Part shown: in pieces, positions 1-7,616 of the stretch
How the letters are laid out: every line of letters begins with the position of its first letter
Numbering within the stretch: position 1 is the stretch's first letter
Assembly: GCA_049680625.1 (NCBI GenBank)
Contig: JBAUID010000116.1
Coordinates: forward strand, 37,382 to 101,381
DNA: 64,000 nt
Origin: JAUIAI01 sp049680625
GTDB lineage: Bacteria > Pseudomonadota > Gammaproteobacteria > Burkholderiales > Burkholderiaceae_E
Reading direction: 5' to 3'
The notes under the pieces: model-generated
What the model saw: the letters and a program-made list of their open reading frames with translations, nothing else
Told to the model about the DNA's origin: nothing
Databases searched by the model: none
Program-made: the position numbers and the translations under genes

Positions 1-2
1 TT

Positions 3-536
3 CTCGCCTACATGTTCTACTGGAAAGGGCTCTGGGAAAATCTCGAGGCGACACAAACAAAAGAAGTCAAGCTGCGGGCCGATTTTCAGAAGAAGATGAA
101 GCAGGCGGTTAACCTGCCAGAGTTGCGCAAGCAAAAAGAACAAGTCGCTCAATACGTTTCTATTCTCGAGAAACAACTGCCTAGTAAGGCTGAGATGGAT
201 GCCTTGCTTTCAGACATAAACCAGGCAGGTGTTGGCCGCGGCTTGCAGTTCGAGCTGTTCCAGCCGCAACAAGTGGTTGTTCGTGATTACTACGCAGAAC
301 TGCCGATTTCAATTCGACTGGTTGGTGGATTTCACGAGCTCGGGCACTTCACCAGCGACGTGGCGAACCTGCCCCGTATCGTGACCCTCAACAACGTTGG
401 CCTGAAGCGCGACGAAAGATCCGGGCAGTTGATCATGGAAGCGATCGCCAAGACCTACCGCTATCTTGATCAGGACGAGGTTGCTATGCAACGGGCGGCG
501 CAGGCTAAATCCAATACATCTACGAGACGACGATGA
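3..536 (+). CDS. pilO: Type IV pilus inner-membrane alignment protein PilO (5' partial)
   Basis: PilO forms a heterodimer with PilN in the inner membrane and, with PilM and PilP, links the pilus motor to the PilQ secretin. The window begins inside the gene: the frame is open from base 3, so the usual N-terminal cytoplasmic tail and most of the membrane segment are missing. The visible 177 residues start at the end of the membrane helix (LAYMFYWKG), followed by a coiled coil rich in K, E and Q (about residues 15-60) and the ferredoxin-like periplasmic domain with the family pattern around GLQFELFQP and ELPISIRLVGGFHELG. The stop codon overlaps the pilP start. The assignment rests on the sequence pattern and on the pilP-pilQ genes that follow. 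Confidence 0.93.
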   Translation, partial: LAYMFYWKGLWENLEATQTKEVKLRADFQKKMKQAVNLPELRKQKEQVAQYVSILEKQLPSKAEMDALLSDINQAGVGRGLQFELFQPQQVVVRDYYAELPISIRLVGGFHELGHFTSDVANLPRIVTLNNVGLKRDERSGQLIMEAIAKTYRYLDQDEVAMQRAAQAKSNTSTRRR

Positions 537-1093
537 GCAGGACGTCCAGTAAAACCAACAAACGGATCCCGGCGCGTGCGGTTGGGGCAATTTGCGTTCT
601 GTTTCTCGGCGCGGGTTGTGATGCCAATGTCTCTGAGATCCAGACATGGATGGAGGAAGTAGAAGCAAGCATTCCTCCCGATCCGACGACATTGCGCGAG
701 CCGAAGAAATTTGAGCCATTCCGTTACGAGATCGTGGAAGCCGTTGAACCATTCTCTCCAACCAAGCTGGCAGCCTTGCAGGATCCAATGCAGGTTCGCG
801 CGAAAGGCGGTTTGGCACCTGATACCAGCCGACGCCGGGAGATTCTTGAGAACTTCCCGGTTGAGCAAATCGAAATGGTCGGCTATTTGCGACGCAAAGC
901 CACGAACACTGCGTTGCTCAAAGTTGACGATACGGTCTATCAGGCACGTGTTGGTAACTACGCCGGTCAGAATTTTGGCGTAATTACCGGTATTGACGAG
1001 ACGCAAGTCTTACTTAGAGAACTAGTACAAGACGCGACAGGCGATTGGGTCGAACGCGAAACAGCGCTTAAGTTGCAGGAGAGCTCACAATGA
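533..1093 (+). CDS. pilP: Type IV pilus lipoprotein PilP
   Basis: PilP is an inner-membrane lipoprotein that bridges the PilN-PilO complex to the periplasmic domains of PilQ. The 186-residue product has a hydrophobic leader ending in a lipobox, LGAGC, with the lipidated cysteine at residue 29. A flexible acidic and proline-rich linker follows (about 30-105), and a beta-sandwich homology domain (about 110-180) contains the family-typical GYLRR...ALLKVDDTVYQARVGNYAGQ region. The length is normal for the family. Its ATG overlaps the pilO stop (ATGA), and its own stop overlaps the pilQ ATG, so the three genes are almost certainly one translationally coupled operon. Confidence 0.93.
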   Translation: MSRTSSKTNKRIPARAVGAICVLFLGAGCDANVSEIQTWMEEVEASIPPDPTTLREPKKFEPFRYEIVEAVEPFSPTKLAALQDPMQVRAKGGLAPDTSRRREILENFPVEQIEMVGYLRRKATNTALLKVDDTVYQARVGNYAGQNFGVITGIDETQVLLRELVQDATGDWVERETALKLQESSQ

Positions 1094-3381
1094 GGACAGG
1101 CCCGGACTACATCGGCCAGGGGACCGCAGTCGCTACGGCGGCTAACGCAGGACTTTTGCGCAAACCGCAAGGGGATACAAACACTGCACTTTGGGTAATA
1201 GCTTGTCTGTGCGTGTTGTTGGCTGGCCTGTTGGCCAGTGCCAGCGCGTATGCCCAGAGTAACGTAATTGAAGCCGTTTCCTCGGCGAGCCGGGGCGATA
1301 CAAGCTACCTGCGTATCCGTATGCGCCAGCCGCTGAAAGCGCTGCCGCCGAGCTTTACAGTAAATAATCCGCCGCGTATTGCATTGGATCTTCGCGATAC
1401 AACTAATGAGTCATCAACGACTACGCTTACCCCAGAGCAGGGCGAGGTGCGCGGGGTCAACATTGTTACCGCTGGATCGCGTTCCCGGATTATCGTGAGC
1501 CTGAAGCAGCAAATGCAATATCGCGCGACGATCGAAGGCAATGATCTGCTAATTACCCTCGATCCAGTCGTTCTGACAGGTGATGCAGAAACTAAGGCTG
1601 TCGCACCGTACAGCTTCTCGCAAAGCAAGCCCTCTGATGGTCATGCCTTGCGTGATATCGATTTTCGCCGCGGCAAAAATGGTGAAGGCCGAGTGGTTGT
1701 TGAGTTGTCTGACGGTGATATAGGGGTCAACGTACGTCAGCAGGGTAAAAAGCTGGTTGTCGACTTTCAAAAAACTGCGCTGCCGAACAACTTGCGTCGC
1801 TTGCTTGATGTCGCTGACTTCGGTACGCCGATTAAGTCAGTCAAAGCGTATCAGCAAGGTGACAATGCCCGGATGGTGGTAGAACCCGATGGCTTGTGGG
1901 AGCACAACGCGTATCAAAGCGAAACCCAGTTTGTTATCGAGGTTAAGAAGATAGATGAGAACCCGAACAGCCTCGCGCAAGGTACGCATAAGGGTTACCA
2001 GGGAGAGCGCTTGTCGCTGAACTTCCAGAATGTTGATGTACGGGCATTGCTGCAGGTTATTGCCGACTTCACGAATTTGAACATTGTCACCAGCGATTCT
2101 GTTGGTGGAAGTCTGACCTTACGCCTGAAGGATGTGCCGTGGGATCAGGCCCTGGACATCATCATGCAGTCCAAAGGGCTCGACATGCGCAAGAATGGCA
2201 ATGTATTGCTTGTTGCGCCTGCCGAAGAACTGGCGGCTAAAGAAAAGCTAGAGTTGGAGTCGAAAAAGCAAATTGCTGAAATCGAACCGTTGCGTACTGA
2301 AGTTTTTCAGCTGAACTATCAGAAAGCGGACGAGCTGAAAACCCTGCTGTCGGGTGACGGGAAACAAAGCATTCTGTCGGCGCGTGGCAGTGTCGTTGTT
2401 GTCGCTCGCACCAACAAGATGTTTGTGCAAGACGTCTTGTCCAGCCTTGAAGCTGTTCGCAGCATGGTTAATCAGGTTGATATCCCGATTCGCCAGGTGC
2501 TTATCGAAGCCCGGGTTGTCGAAGCCGATGACCGGTTTAGTAGAAACCTCGGTGTGAAACTGGGTTACAACGATGTGCGCAGCACGGTTTACAGCACAGC
2601 AACCGATGCCCAGGGTAATACGATAAACATTCCAACTTACGGCGCTGGTTCCAGTGTTGGTAACGGCTTCATGACGGTTTCTGGCAATCTAACCGGAGTT
2701 GCAGAGCTGTCCTCACAGCAGGGTTCTGACCTGAGTGGCATTAATGCCCAAGGCCTCGGTAGATTGACTGCGCTGGATAACACCAACTTCGTAAACCTGC
2801 CGGCCCAGGCAATTTCCGGGTCAAACGCCGCTGCCTTTGCTATCAGTTTGTTCGGGTCGAGTCTGACCCGCTTCCTGAACCTGGAATTGTCGGCTCTTGA
2901 AGCAGACCAACGCGGCAAAGTGGTATCGAGCCCGCGTGTGCTGACGGCGGATCAGACCAAGGCGGTAATCGAGCAAGGTACAGAGCTGCCCTATCAGCAG
3001 GCAACATCCAGTGGTGCTACTTCGGTCGCCTTCCGCAAGGCCAACCTGCGCTTGGAGGTGACTCCGCAAATCACACCGGAAGGTGCCGTTATCCTGGCTG
3101 TTGAGGTGAACCGCGACGCGGTTGGGCAGTTGACGACTGCAGGTTTTGCTATCGATACCCGGCGGGTACAAACCCAGGTCCTGGTTGAAAACGGCGGCAC
3201 CGTTGTGATCGGCGGCATTTATGAGCAGTTTGAACGTAACCGCACTAACAAAGTGCCAATTCTGGGCGACATTCCGATTCTTGGTCACTTGTTCCGGGAT
3301 AACCAGAAAACAAACGATCGCACCGAGTTAATGGTGTTCCTGACGCCGCGGGTAGTTACCGACACCACTTTGTCGCGCTAA
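1090..3381 (+). CDS. pilQ: Type IV pilus secretin PilQ
   Basis: PilQ is the outer-membrane secretin through which the pilus fibre passes. In the 763 residues I see an unusually long leader: about 33 polar residues precede a hydrophobic core that ends in ASAYA-QS, with likely cleavage after residue 55. Two AMIN peptidoglycan-binding domains follow (about 58-155 and 185-295), then the STN/N0 domain (about 305-375), an N1 domain (about 400-470), and the secretin barrel (about 475-763) with VLIEARVVE, KVVSSPRVL, VEQGTELPYQ-like and the C-terminal VPILGDIPILGHLFR motif. The start overlaps the pilP stop. An ATG further in would shorten the polar leader, but none is present before the signal core. 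Confidence 0.97.
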   Translation: MRTGPDYIGQGTAVATAANAGLLRKPQGDTNTALWVIACLCVLLAGLLASASAYAQSNVIEAVSSASRGDTSYLRIRMRQPLKALPPSFTVNNPPRIALDLRDTTNESSTTTLTPEQGEVRGVNIVTAGSRSRIIVSLKQQMQYRATIEGNDLLITLDPVVLTGDAETKAVAPYSFSQSKPSDGHALRDIDFRRGKNGEGRVVVELSDGDIGVNVRQQGKKLVVDFQKTALPNNLRRLLDVADFGTPIKSVKAYQQGDNARMVVEPDGLWEHNAYQSETQFVIEVKKIDENPNSLAQGTHKGYQGERLSLNFQNVDVRALLQVIADFTNLNIVTSDSVGGSLTLRLKDVPWDQALDIIMQSKGLDMRKNGNVLLVAPAEELAAKEKLELESKKQIAEIEPLRTEVFQLNYQKADELKTLLSGDGKQSILSARGSVVVVARTNKMFVQDVLSSLEAVRSMVNQVDIPIRQVLIEARVVEADDRFSRNLGVKLGYNDVRSTVYSTATDAQGNTINIPTYGAGSSVGNGFMTVSGNLTGVAELSSQQGSDLSGINAQGLGRLTALDNTNFVNLPAQAISGSNAAAFAISLFGSSLTRFLNLELSALEADQRGKVVSSPRVLTADQTKAVIEQGTELPYQQATSSGATSVAFRKANLRLEVTPQITPEGAVILAVEVNRDAVGQLTTAGFAIDTRRVQTQVLVENGGTVVIGGIYEQFERNRTNKVPILGDIPILGHLFRDNQKTNDRTELMVFLTPRVVTDTTLSR

Positions 3382-3406
3382 GCCTGAACACCTGAACCAT
3401 AGAGTT

Positions 3407-5431
3407 ATGAGAACAACAATGGATATAGTTTCTTCAAATAGTGCCTGGAAACGCTTCGCAGCGTTTTTCACCGCTGCGCTGGCGATGGCCATTCTGTCTT
3501 CATGTGGCGGCCCGGGTGCCGGTGCCAATGGCAGCGGCTCGGTGGCCTCGCTGAAGGCCGCCGCCCTGTCGCTGGTAACCTCAGAAACCGCGCTGGGATC
3601 TGATGGCCGGACATCGGCGACGCTAACGGCAATTGTTAAAACAGACCAGAACGTCGCGCTGCCTGGTGAGGCAGTTGTCTTTTCGACTAACGACGTGGGC
3701 GCTAATCTCCAGGTGAATAACAACGTCACTGATGAGACCGGCAAGGCAACGGCAGTATTGTCAATTTCCGATAAATCGGTGCGCACTATTTTAGTGACTG
3801 CAAGGTCAGGTACGGTCAGCCAGTCGATTGCCATTCCGGTGGTTGGAACTTCTATTTCAATCAGCGGGTCCAACACAATTGTTTTTGACTCTCCGACCCA
3901 GTTTTCAGTGTCGGTTCGTGATTCGGGTGGTAACCCGGTAATTGGGGTGCCGGTCACGGTTTCGTCCGCTCAGGGCAATGATGTTGTGCCCGCGATTACA
4001 ACCACAGACGCACAAGGTCAGACAAGTTTCGACGTCATTGGCCGGGTACAGGGTAACGATACGGTTACGGCTTCAGCCCAGGGTGTGAGCGAAGCCGTTA
4101 ACCTGACTGTATCGGGGACGCAGCTGAGCTTTGTGAATCGCTGCGACACGACAGCCGGTCAGGTATCAACACCGCAGAATCCGTGTGCGAATACGGGTGA
4201 TCCGCAATCACCGAGCCCGGGCGGCGGGCCGGCAACGAACGATTTGCCGGTGAACACAGCCGCGACACTCAGAGTTATTCTGATTGATAACGGTTCGCCA
4301 GTGAACGGGGCAATCGTTAATTTTTCTGCTACCCGTGGTACGTTGTCTGCTGCTAATGCGACAACCAATGCTGATGGTCTGGCAGTCGTCAATATTAACT
4401 CGAGCAGTGCCGGTATCAGTACGCTGACCGCGACTGCGCCGGGGGGGACCACTTCGACGATGCAGATCGACTTTGTGTCGACCCAGCCATCCAAAATTAA
4501 CCTGCAGGCTAGCCCGACAGTTGTCGGCGCCAACCTTGATGCCAACGGTACTCGGTCGTCACAGCTGATTGCTGTGGTTCGCGACGCTGCTGATAATCCG
4601 GTGAAAAATCAACGGGTTGATTTCTCGTCAGTTACTGATCCGAGTAATGGCCGCATTGAGCCAGGCTTTGGTATTACCGACTCGTTTGGTGTTGCCACGG
4701 TCTCATTTATTGCTGGTTCAAACCCGACAGGTCCGGATCAGGTCGTGTTAAGGGCTGAACTGCCGGGAACTGCAATTTCAGATACGGCGACTTTGACCGT
4801 GTCCGATATTCAGTTATCAGTTGTGATGGGAACCGGTAACGACATTTCATCAAACCAGACGGAAACGGTTTATATCATGCCGTGGGTCGCGGTGGTTGCT
4901 GACTCATCGGGTAACCCGGTGGAGAACGCCCAGGTAATAGTTGCTGTCGAATCGACACAGTATCGGAAAGGCTTCTGGACCGAAGAGACCGGCGGTTCCG
5001 GGTGGATTCTCGAAGTTGGGAACCGGATTGACTGCCCGTCAGAAGATGTCAACAGAAACGGCCGTCTTGACCCGGGCCTGGAAGACCTTCAGACGTTTAA
5101 TGCCGCGACTGGTCAAGGCCCCAACGGAAACGGTGACGGCGTACTACAGCCTGGTAGCCCGGCTGTTGCCGCAGTGCTAAGTGGCAGTACCACGGATGCG
5201 AATGGCTTGGCAGAAATTACGCTCACTTATCCGAAAAGCACGGCATTTTGGACCAGGGTGTTAATGAAGGTCACCATGACTACAACGGCGGGCACGGAGG
5301 GCTCAGCTTCCCAGGAATTCTGGTTGCCACTGAAGGGTGAGGACATTTCCAGTACTACTGTATCCCCACCTGGTGCAACCTCGCCACTCGGACCTTACGG
5401 CGGCGTACTGGATTGCCTGGATCCAAACTAA
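3407..5431 (+). CDS. Ig-like (Big_1/invasin-type) repeat lipoprotein downstream of pilQ
   Basis: Predicted exported lipoprotein of 674 residues; an ATG four codons in (3419) is an equally good start. A hydrophobic leader ends in LSSCGG, so Cys33 (29 from the second ATG) would be lipidated. The rest is a string of about five Big_1/invasin-type beta-sandwich repeats, recognisable by recurring VRDSGGNPV-G-PVTVSS and TTDAQGQ-S patterns (roughly residues 45-145, 150-240, 285-360, 365-470 and 475-640). A Gly/Pro-rich linker near 255-280 contains two cysteines. Inside the last repeat (about 545-580) are two calcium-loop-like stretches, DVNRNGRLDPGLED and NGNGDGVLQPG. It follows pilQ by 25 bases and precedes a terminator, so it probably ends the pil operon. 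A role in adhesion or in the pilus surface is inference only. Confidence 0.85.
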   Translation: MRTTMDIVSSNSAWKRFAAFFTAALAMAILSSCGGPGAGANGSGSVASLKAAALSLVTSETALGSDGRTSATLTAIVKTDQNVALPGEAVVFSTNDVGANLQVNNNVTDETGKATAVLSISDKSVRTILVTARSGTVSQSIAIPVVGTSISISGSNTIVFDSPTQFSVSVRDSGGNPVIGVPVTVSSAQGNDVVPAITTTDAQGQTSFDVIGRVQGNDTVTASAQGVSEAVNLTVSGTQLSFVNRCDTTAGQVSTPQNPCANTGDPQSPSPGGGPATNDLPVNTAATLRVILIDNGSPVNGAIVNFSATRGTLSAANATTNADGLAVVNINSSSAGISTLTATAPGGTTSTMQIDFVSTQPSKINLQASPTVVGANLDANGTRSSQLIAVVRDAADNPVKNQRVDFSSVTDPSNGRIEPGFGITDSFGVATVSFIAGSNPTGPDQVVLRAELPGTAISDTATLTVSDIQLSVVMGTGNDISSNQTETVYIMPWVAVVADSSGNPVENAQVIVAVESTQYRKGFWTEETGGSGWILEVGNRIDCPSEDVNRNGRLDPGLEDLQTFNAATGQGPNGNGDGVLQPGSPAVAAVLSGSTTDANGLAEITLTYPKSTAFWTRVLMKVTMTTTAGTEGSASQEFWLPLKGEDISSTTVSPPGATSPLGPYGGVLDCLDPN

Positions 5432-5462
5432 GAGAACGATCCACCGCTAACGCGGTAATCTT

Positions 5463-5492
5463 AGGGGCTGGGTAACCAGCCCCTATTTTTTT
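5463..5492 (+). terminator. Rho-independent terminator after the pil operon, 16 bases before aroK
   Basis: A perfect 9-bp stem (AGGGGCTGG / CCAGCCCCT) with a GTAA loop is followed by an A and seven Ts. This is a textbook intrinsic terminator for the pilQ-lipoprotein transcript. It sits directly in front of the aroK start codon, so aroK needs either its own promoter, read-through, or a start inside the terminator region. Confidence 0.93.
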
Positions 5493-5507
5493 GGTGCGGT
5501 CTTTTTC

Positions 5508-6077
5508 ATGAAATGTTCATTGGTTTTAGTTGGCATGCCGGGTTCGGGCAAGTCAACAATTGGCCGGCGGCTGGCTCAGCGGCTAGACCGGCCATTTGTC
5601 GACGCTGATGCCGAGCTGGAGTCGCGCTGCGGGGTCAGTGTCGCCACCGTCTTTGAGATTGAAGGGGAAGACGGGTTTCGCGAGCGTGAGTCCCGGTTAC
5701 TGGCTGAGTTGATCGAACAGCCTGAGCTGGTGGTCGCCACTGGTGGAGGGGTTGTGGTTACTCCGGTGAATCGCGAATTGATGAAGCGCGCCGCCACCGT
5801 CGTTTTTCTGCAAGCCACCCTCGGCGAGTTGTGGAACCGGCTGCGCAATGATCGCAAGCGGCCTTTGCTGCAGTCGAATGATCCGCGCAAACGCATTGCC
5901 CAATTGCTGGAAACCCGCCAGCCGTTATACGAATCGGTTGCTGACCTGACAGTCCGCTCCCGGCGCCAGTCGGCTGAAAGATTCACTAACGAAATTGTCC
6001 GGGCCCTGGTGTCCGCGCATTTACTGGAACCGGCCGAAATACCGGACCGTGCAGGCAACAATGGAACCAAAACGTGA
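5508..6077 (+). CDS. aroK: Shikimate kinase
   Basis: Phosphorylates shikimate to shikimate-3-phosphate with ATP in the cytoplasmic chorismate pathway. The 189-residue protein has the P-loop GMPGSGKST at residues 9-17, the shikimate-binding VDADAELE motif near 32-39, the glycine triplet ATGGGVV near 80-86, and the lid region with KRPLL near 120. Length and start match the family, because the first beta strand begins immediately after the initiator Met. No good Shine-Dalgarno is visible in the few bases between the terminator and the ATG. The stop overlaps the aroB start, so the two genes are coupled. Confidence 0.95.
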   Translation: MKCSLVLVGMPGSGKSTIGRRLAQRLDRPFVDADAELESRCGVSVATVFEIEGEDGFRERESRLLAELIEQPELVVATGGGVVVTPVNRELMKRAATVVFLQATLGELWNRLRNDRKRPLLQSNDPRKRIAQLLETRQPLYESVADLTVRSRRQSAERFTNEIVRALVSAHLLEPAEIPDRAGNNGTKT

Positions 6078-7195
6078 ATAACTTATCCACGCGAACACTT
6101 GAGGTCTCGCTCGGCGAGCGCAGTTACCCGATTCTGATCGGGGAAAATTTACTGGCTACTCAGTGTGATCCACTGCTTGAGCTAGTCACCGGGCGGCAGG
6201 TTGCCATTGTCAGTAACCCGACTGTCTACGGTTTGTATGGTGATGGCTTGCGCGCCCAGGTGGCCGCTCAGGCAAGCACGGTAATCGATATTGCTTTGCC
6301 TGATGGTGAGGCACACAAGAACTGGCAGTCTTTGAATAGTGTCTTTGACGCATTGCTGGCAGCCCGCTTTGATCGTCAGTGTGTGATTATTGCCCTGGGC
6401 GGCGGTGTCATTGGTGACGTGGCAGGGCTGGCCGCAGCCTTATACCAGCGCGGCGTCGACTGTATTCAAGTGCCGACCAGCCTGCTGGCACAAGTCGACT
6501 CATCGGTCGGGGGTAAGACGGCTATCAATCATCCCGCCGGAAAGAACATGGTTGGCGTATTTCACCAACCGCGCCTGGTGATTGCCGATATGTCTGTTTT
6601 GAAAACCCTGCCGCCACGCGAATTGTCAGCAGGTCTGGCCGAGATGCTCAAGCATGGCGCGATTGCCGACGTCGCTTATCTGGAGTCAATCGAACAAGGC
6701 ATGGCTCAATTGCGCGCCTGTGATCCCGCGACAATGGCGGCTGCTGTACTGCGGTCCTGCGAGATCAAATCTGCCGTGGTTGCGGCTGACGAGCGTGAGG
6801 GCGGGGTACGAGCCATACTAAATTTTGGGCATACCTTTGGTCATGCTATTGAATCGGGCCTGGGTTACGGTCAGTGGCTGCACGGCGAGGCGGTCGCAGC
6901 CGGCATGATAATGGCCGCCGATTTGTCTCACCGTTCGGGTTTGCTTGAAGCTGAGGTCGGCACTCGCCTGGCACAGGCGAATGCATCAGCCGACCTGCCA
7001 GTTGCCGGGCCGGCATGGCCGGTCGAGCGCTACCTGGACTTAATGACTGTTGATAAAAAGGCTGCTCAGGGGGTGCCGCGATTTGTGTTGCTCGACGGTT
7101 TGGGAAAGGCCAGGGTCAGCCGGGTCGATGAGTCTCTGGTTCGCGAAACTCTGTCCGCCTATGGGACACTGACCGACACTGACCGGCGGGTCTGA
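6074..7195 (+). CDS. aroB: 3-dehydroquinate synthase
   Basis: Converts DAHP to 3-dehydroquinate using NAD and a divalent metal, the second step of the shikimate pathway. The 373 residues contain the NAD-binding glycine cluster ALGGGVIGDVAG (about 107-118), the conserved VPTSLLAQVDSSVGGKTAIN stretch (133-152), KNMVGVFHQP (157-166), and the probable metal ligands Glu190 (AEMLKHG), His253 in NFGHTFGH and His270 in LHGEAV. The start codon overlaps the aroK stop. Length is normal. The aroKB order is the usual gammaproteobacterial one. Confidence 0.96.
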   Translation: MNNLSTRTLEVSLGERSYPILIGENLLATQCDPLLELVTGRQVAIVSNPTVYGLYGDGLRAQVAAQASTVIDIALPDGEAHKNWQSLNSVFDALLAARFDRQCVIIALGGGVIGDVAGLAAALYQRGVDCIQVPTSLLAQVDSSVGGKTAINHPAGKNMVGVFHQPRLVIADMSVLKTLPPRELSAGLAEMLKHGAIADVAYLESIEQGMAQLRACDPATMAAAVLRSCEIKSAVVAADEREGGVRAILNFGHTFGHAIESGLGYGQWLHGEAVAAGMIMAADLSHRSGLLEAEVGTRLAQANASADLPVAGPAWPVERYLDLMTVDKKAAQGVPRFVLLDGLGKARVSRVDESLVRETLSAYGTLTDTDRRV

Positions 7196-7616
7196 GCAAT
7201 CACTATTCCGCTCTTGACCCTAGTCCAAATGTGCACAATATTGGTGCAATATATTCTGAAATGCACTGGTGTAATGAGCTGGCGGCGTATTCATAATGCG
7301 TTTGTGCCAGACCCGCCCGAAAGTTCTCACATCGTGGTGAGGTGGTTTCGAACAATTGGCCCATGCGGTATATTCGGCCTCCCGAATTCGATGCTGTTGC
7401 CTGTCCGTCCCTCTAATTACCCGGACGCAAACATGGACTGAACGCTGATCGGGTGGATGCAAATCCGGGGATTTGCCTGCCGAGCGGGTCAAACAATTCG
7501 ATCGACAACGCCAGTAACAAAGCCACTAACAGGCAGGCGGCTCCCCGTCGCCAAGAACAAATATCCGGCCATTGGCCGACAGGTAGGGCATAGGCCCGTT
7601 TTCAGAGGTGAGTTGA
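7196..7616. other. Intergenic region upstream of gltB
   Basis: About 420 bases without a convincing gene. Short open frames exist on both strands but have no recognisable sequence or ribosome-binding site. Near its left end lies a candidate NtrC-binding palindrome (listed separately). The right end has a strong Shine-Dalgarno (GAGGTGAG) before the gltB ATG. I found no convincing sigma-54 -24/-12 promoter by eye. The only GG-N10-GC match (CCGG...GC, around 7465-7480) fits the consensus poorly. Confidence 0.6.
7232..7248. promoter_or_regulatory. Candidate NtrC-binding site upstream of gltB
   Basis: TGCAC-AATATT-GGTGCA matches the known NtrC half-sites and spacing (GCAC-N6-GGTGC). It lies 369 bases upstream of the glutamate synthase start, a typical enhancer distance. 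A second, degenerate copy (TGCACTGGTGTA) begins at 7262. Because gltBD is a nitrogen-assimilation operon the location makes sense, but the partner sigma-54 promoter was not identified. Confidence 0.55.

Noticed and set aside
7465..7482. A sigma-54 -24/-12 promoter for gltB (CCGG-N10-GC)
   Set aside because: Only the invariant GG and GC fit; the flanking consensus bases (TGGCAC, TTGCA) do not, so it is not listed as a promoter.
7214..7492. Small frames on both strands in the aroB-gltB gap
   Set aside because: No recognisable protein features, and they overlap the candidate NtrC site region.
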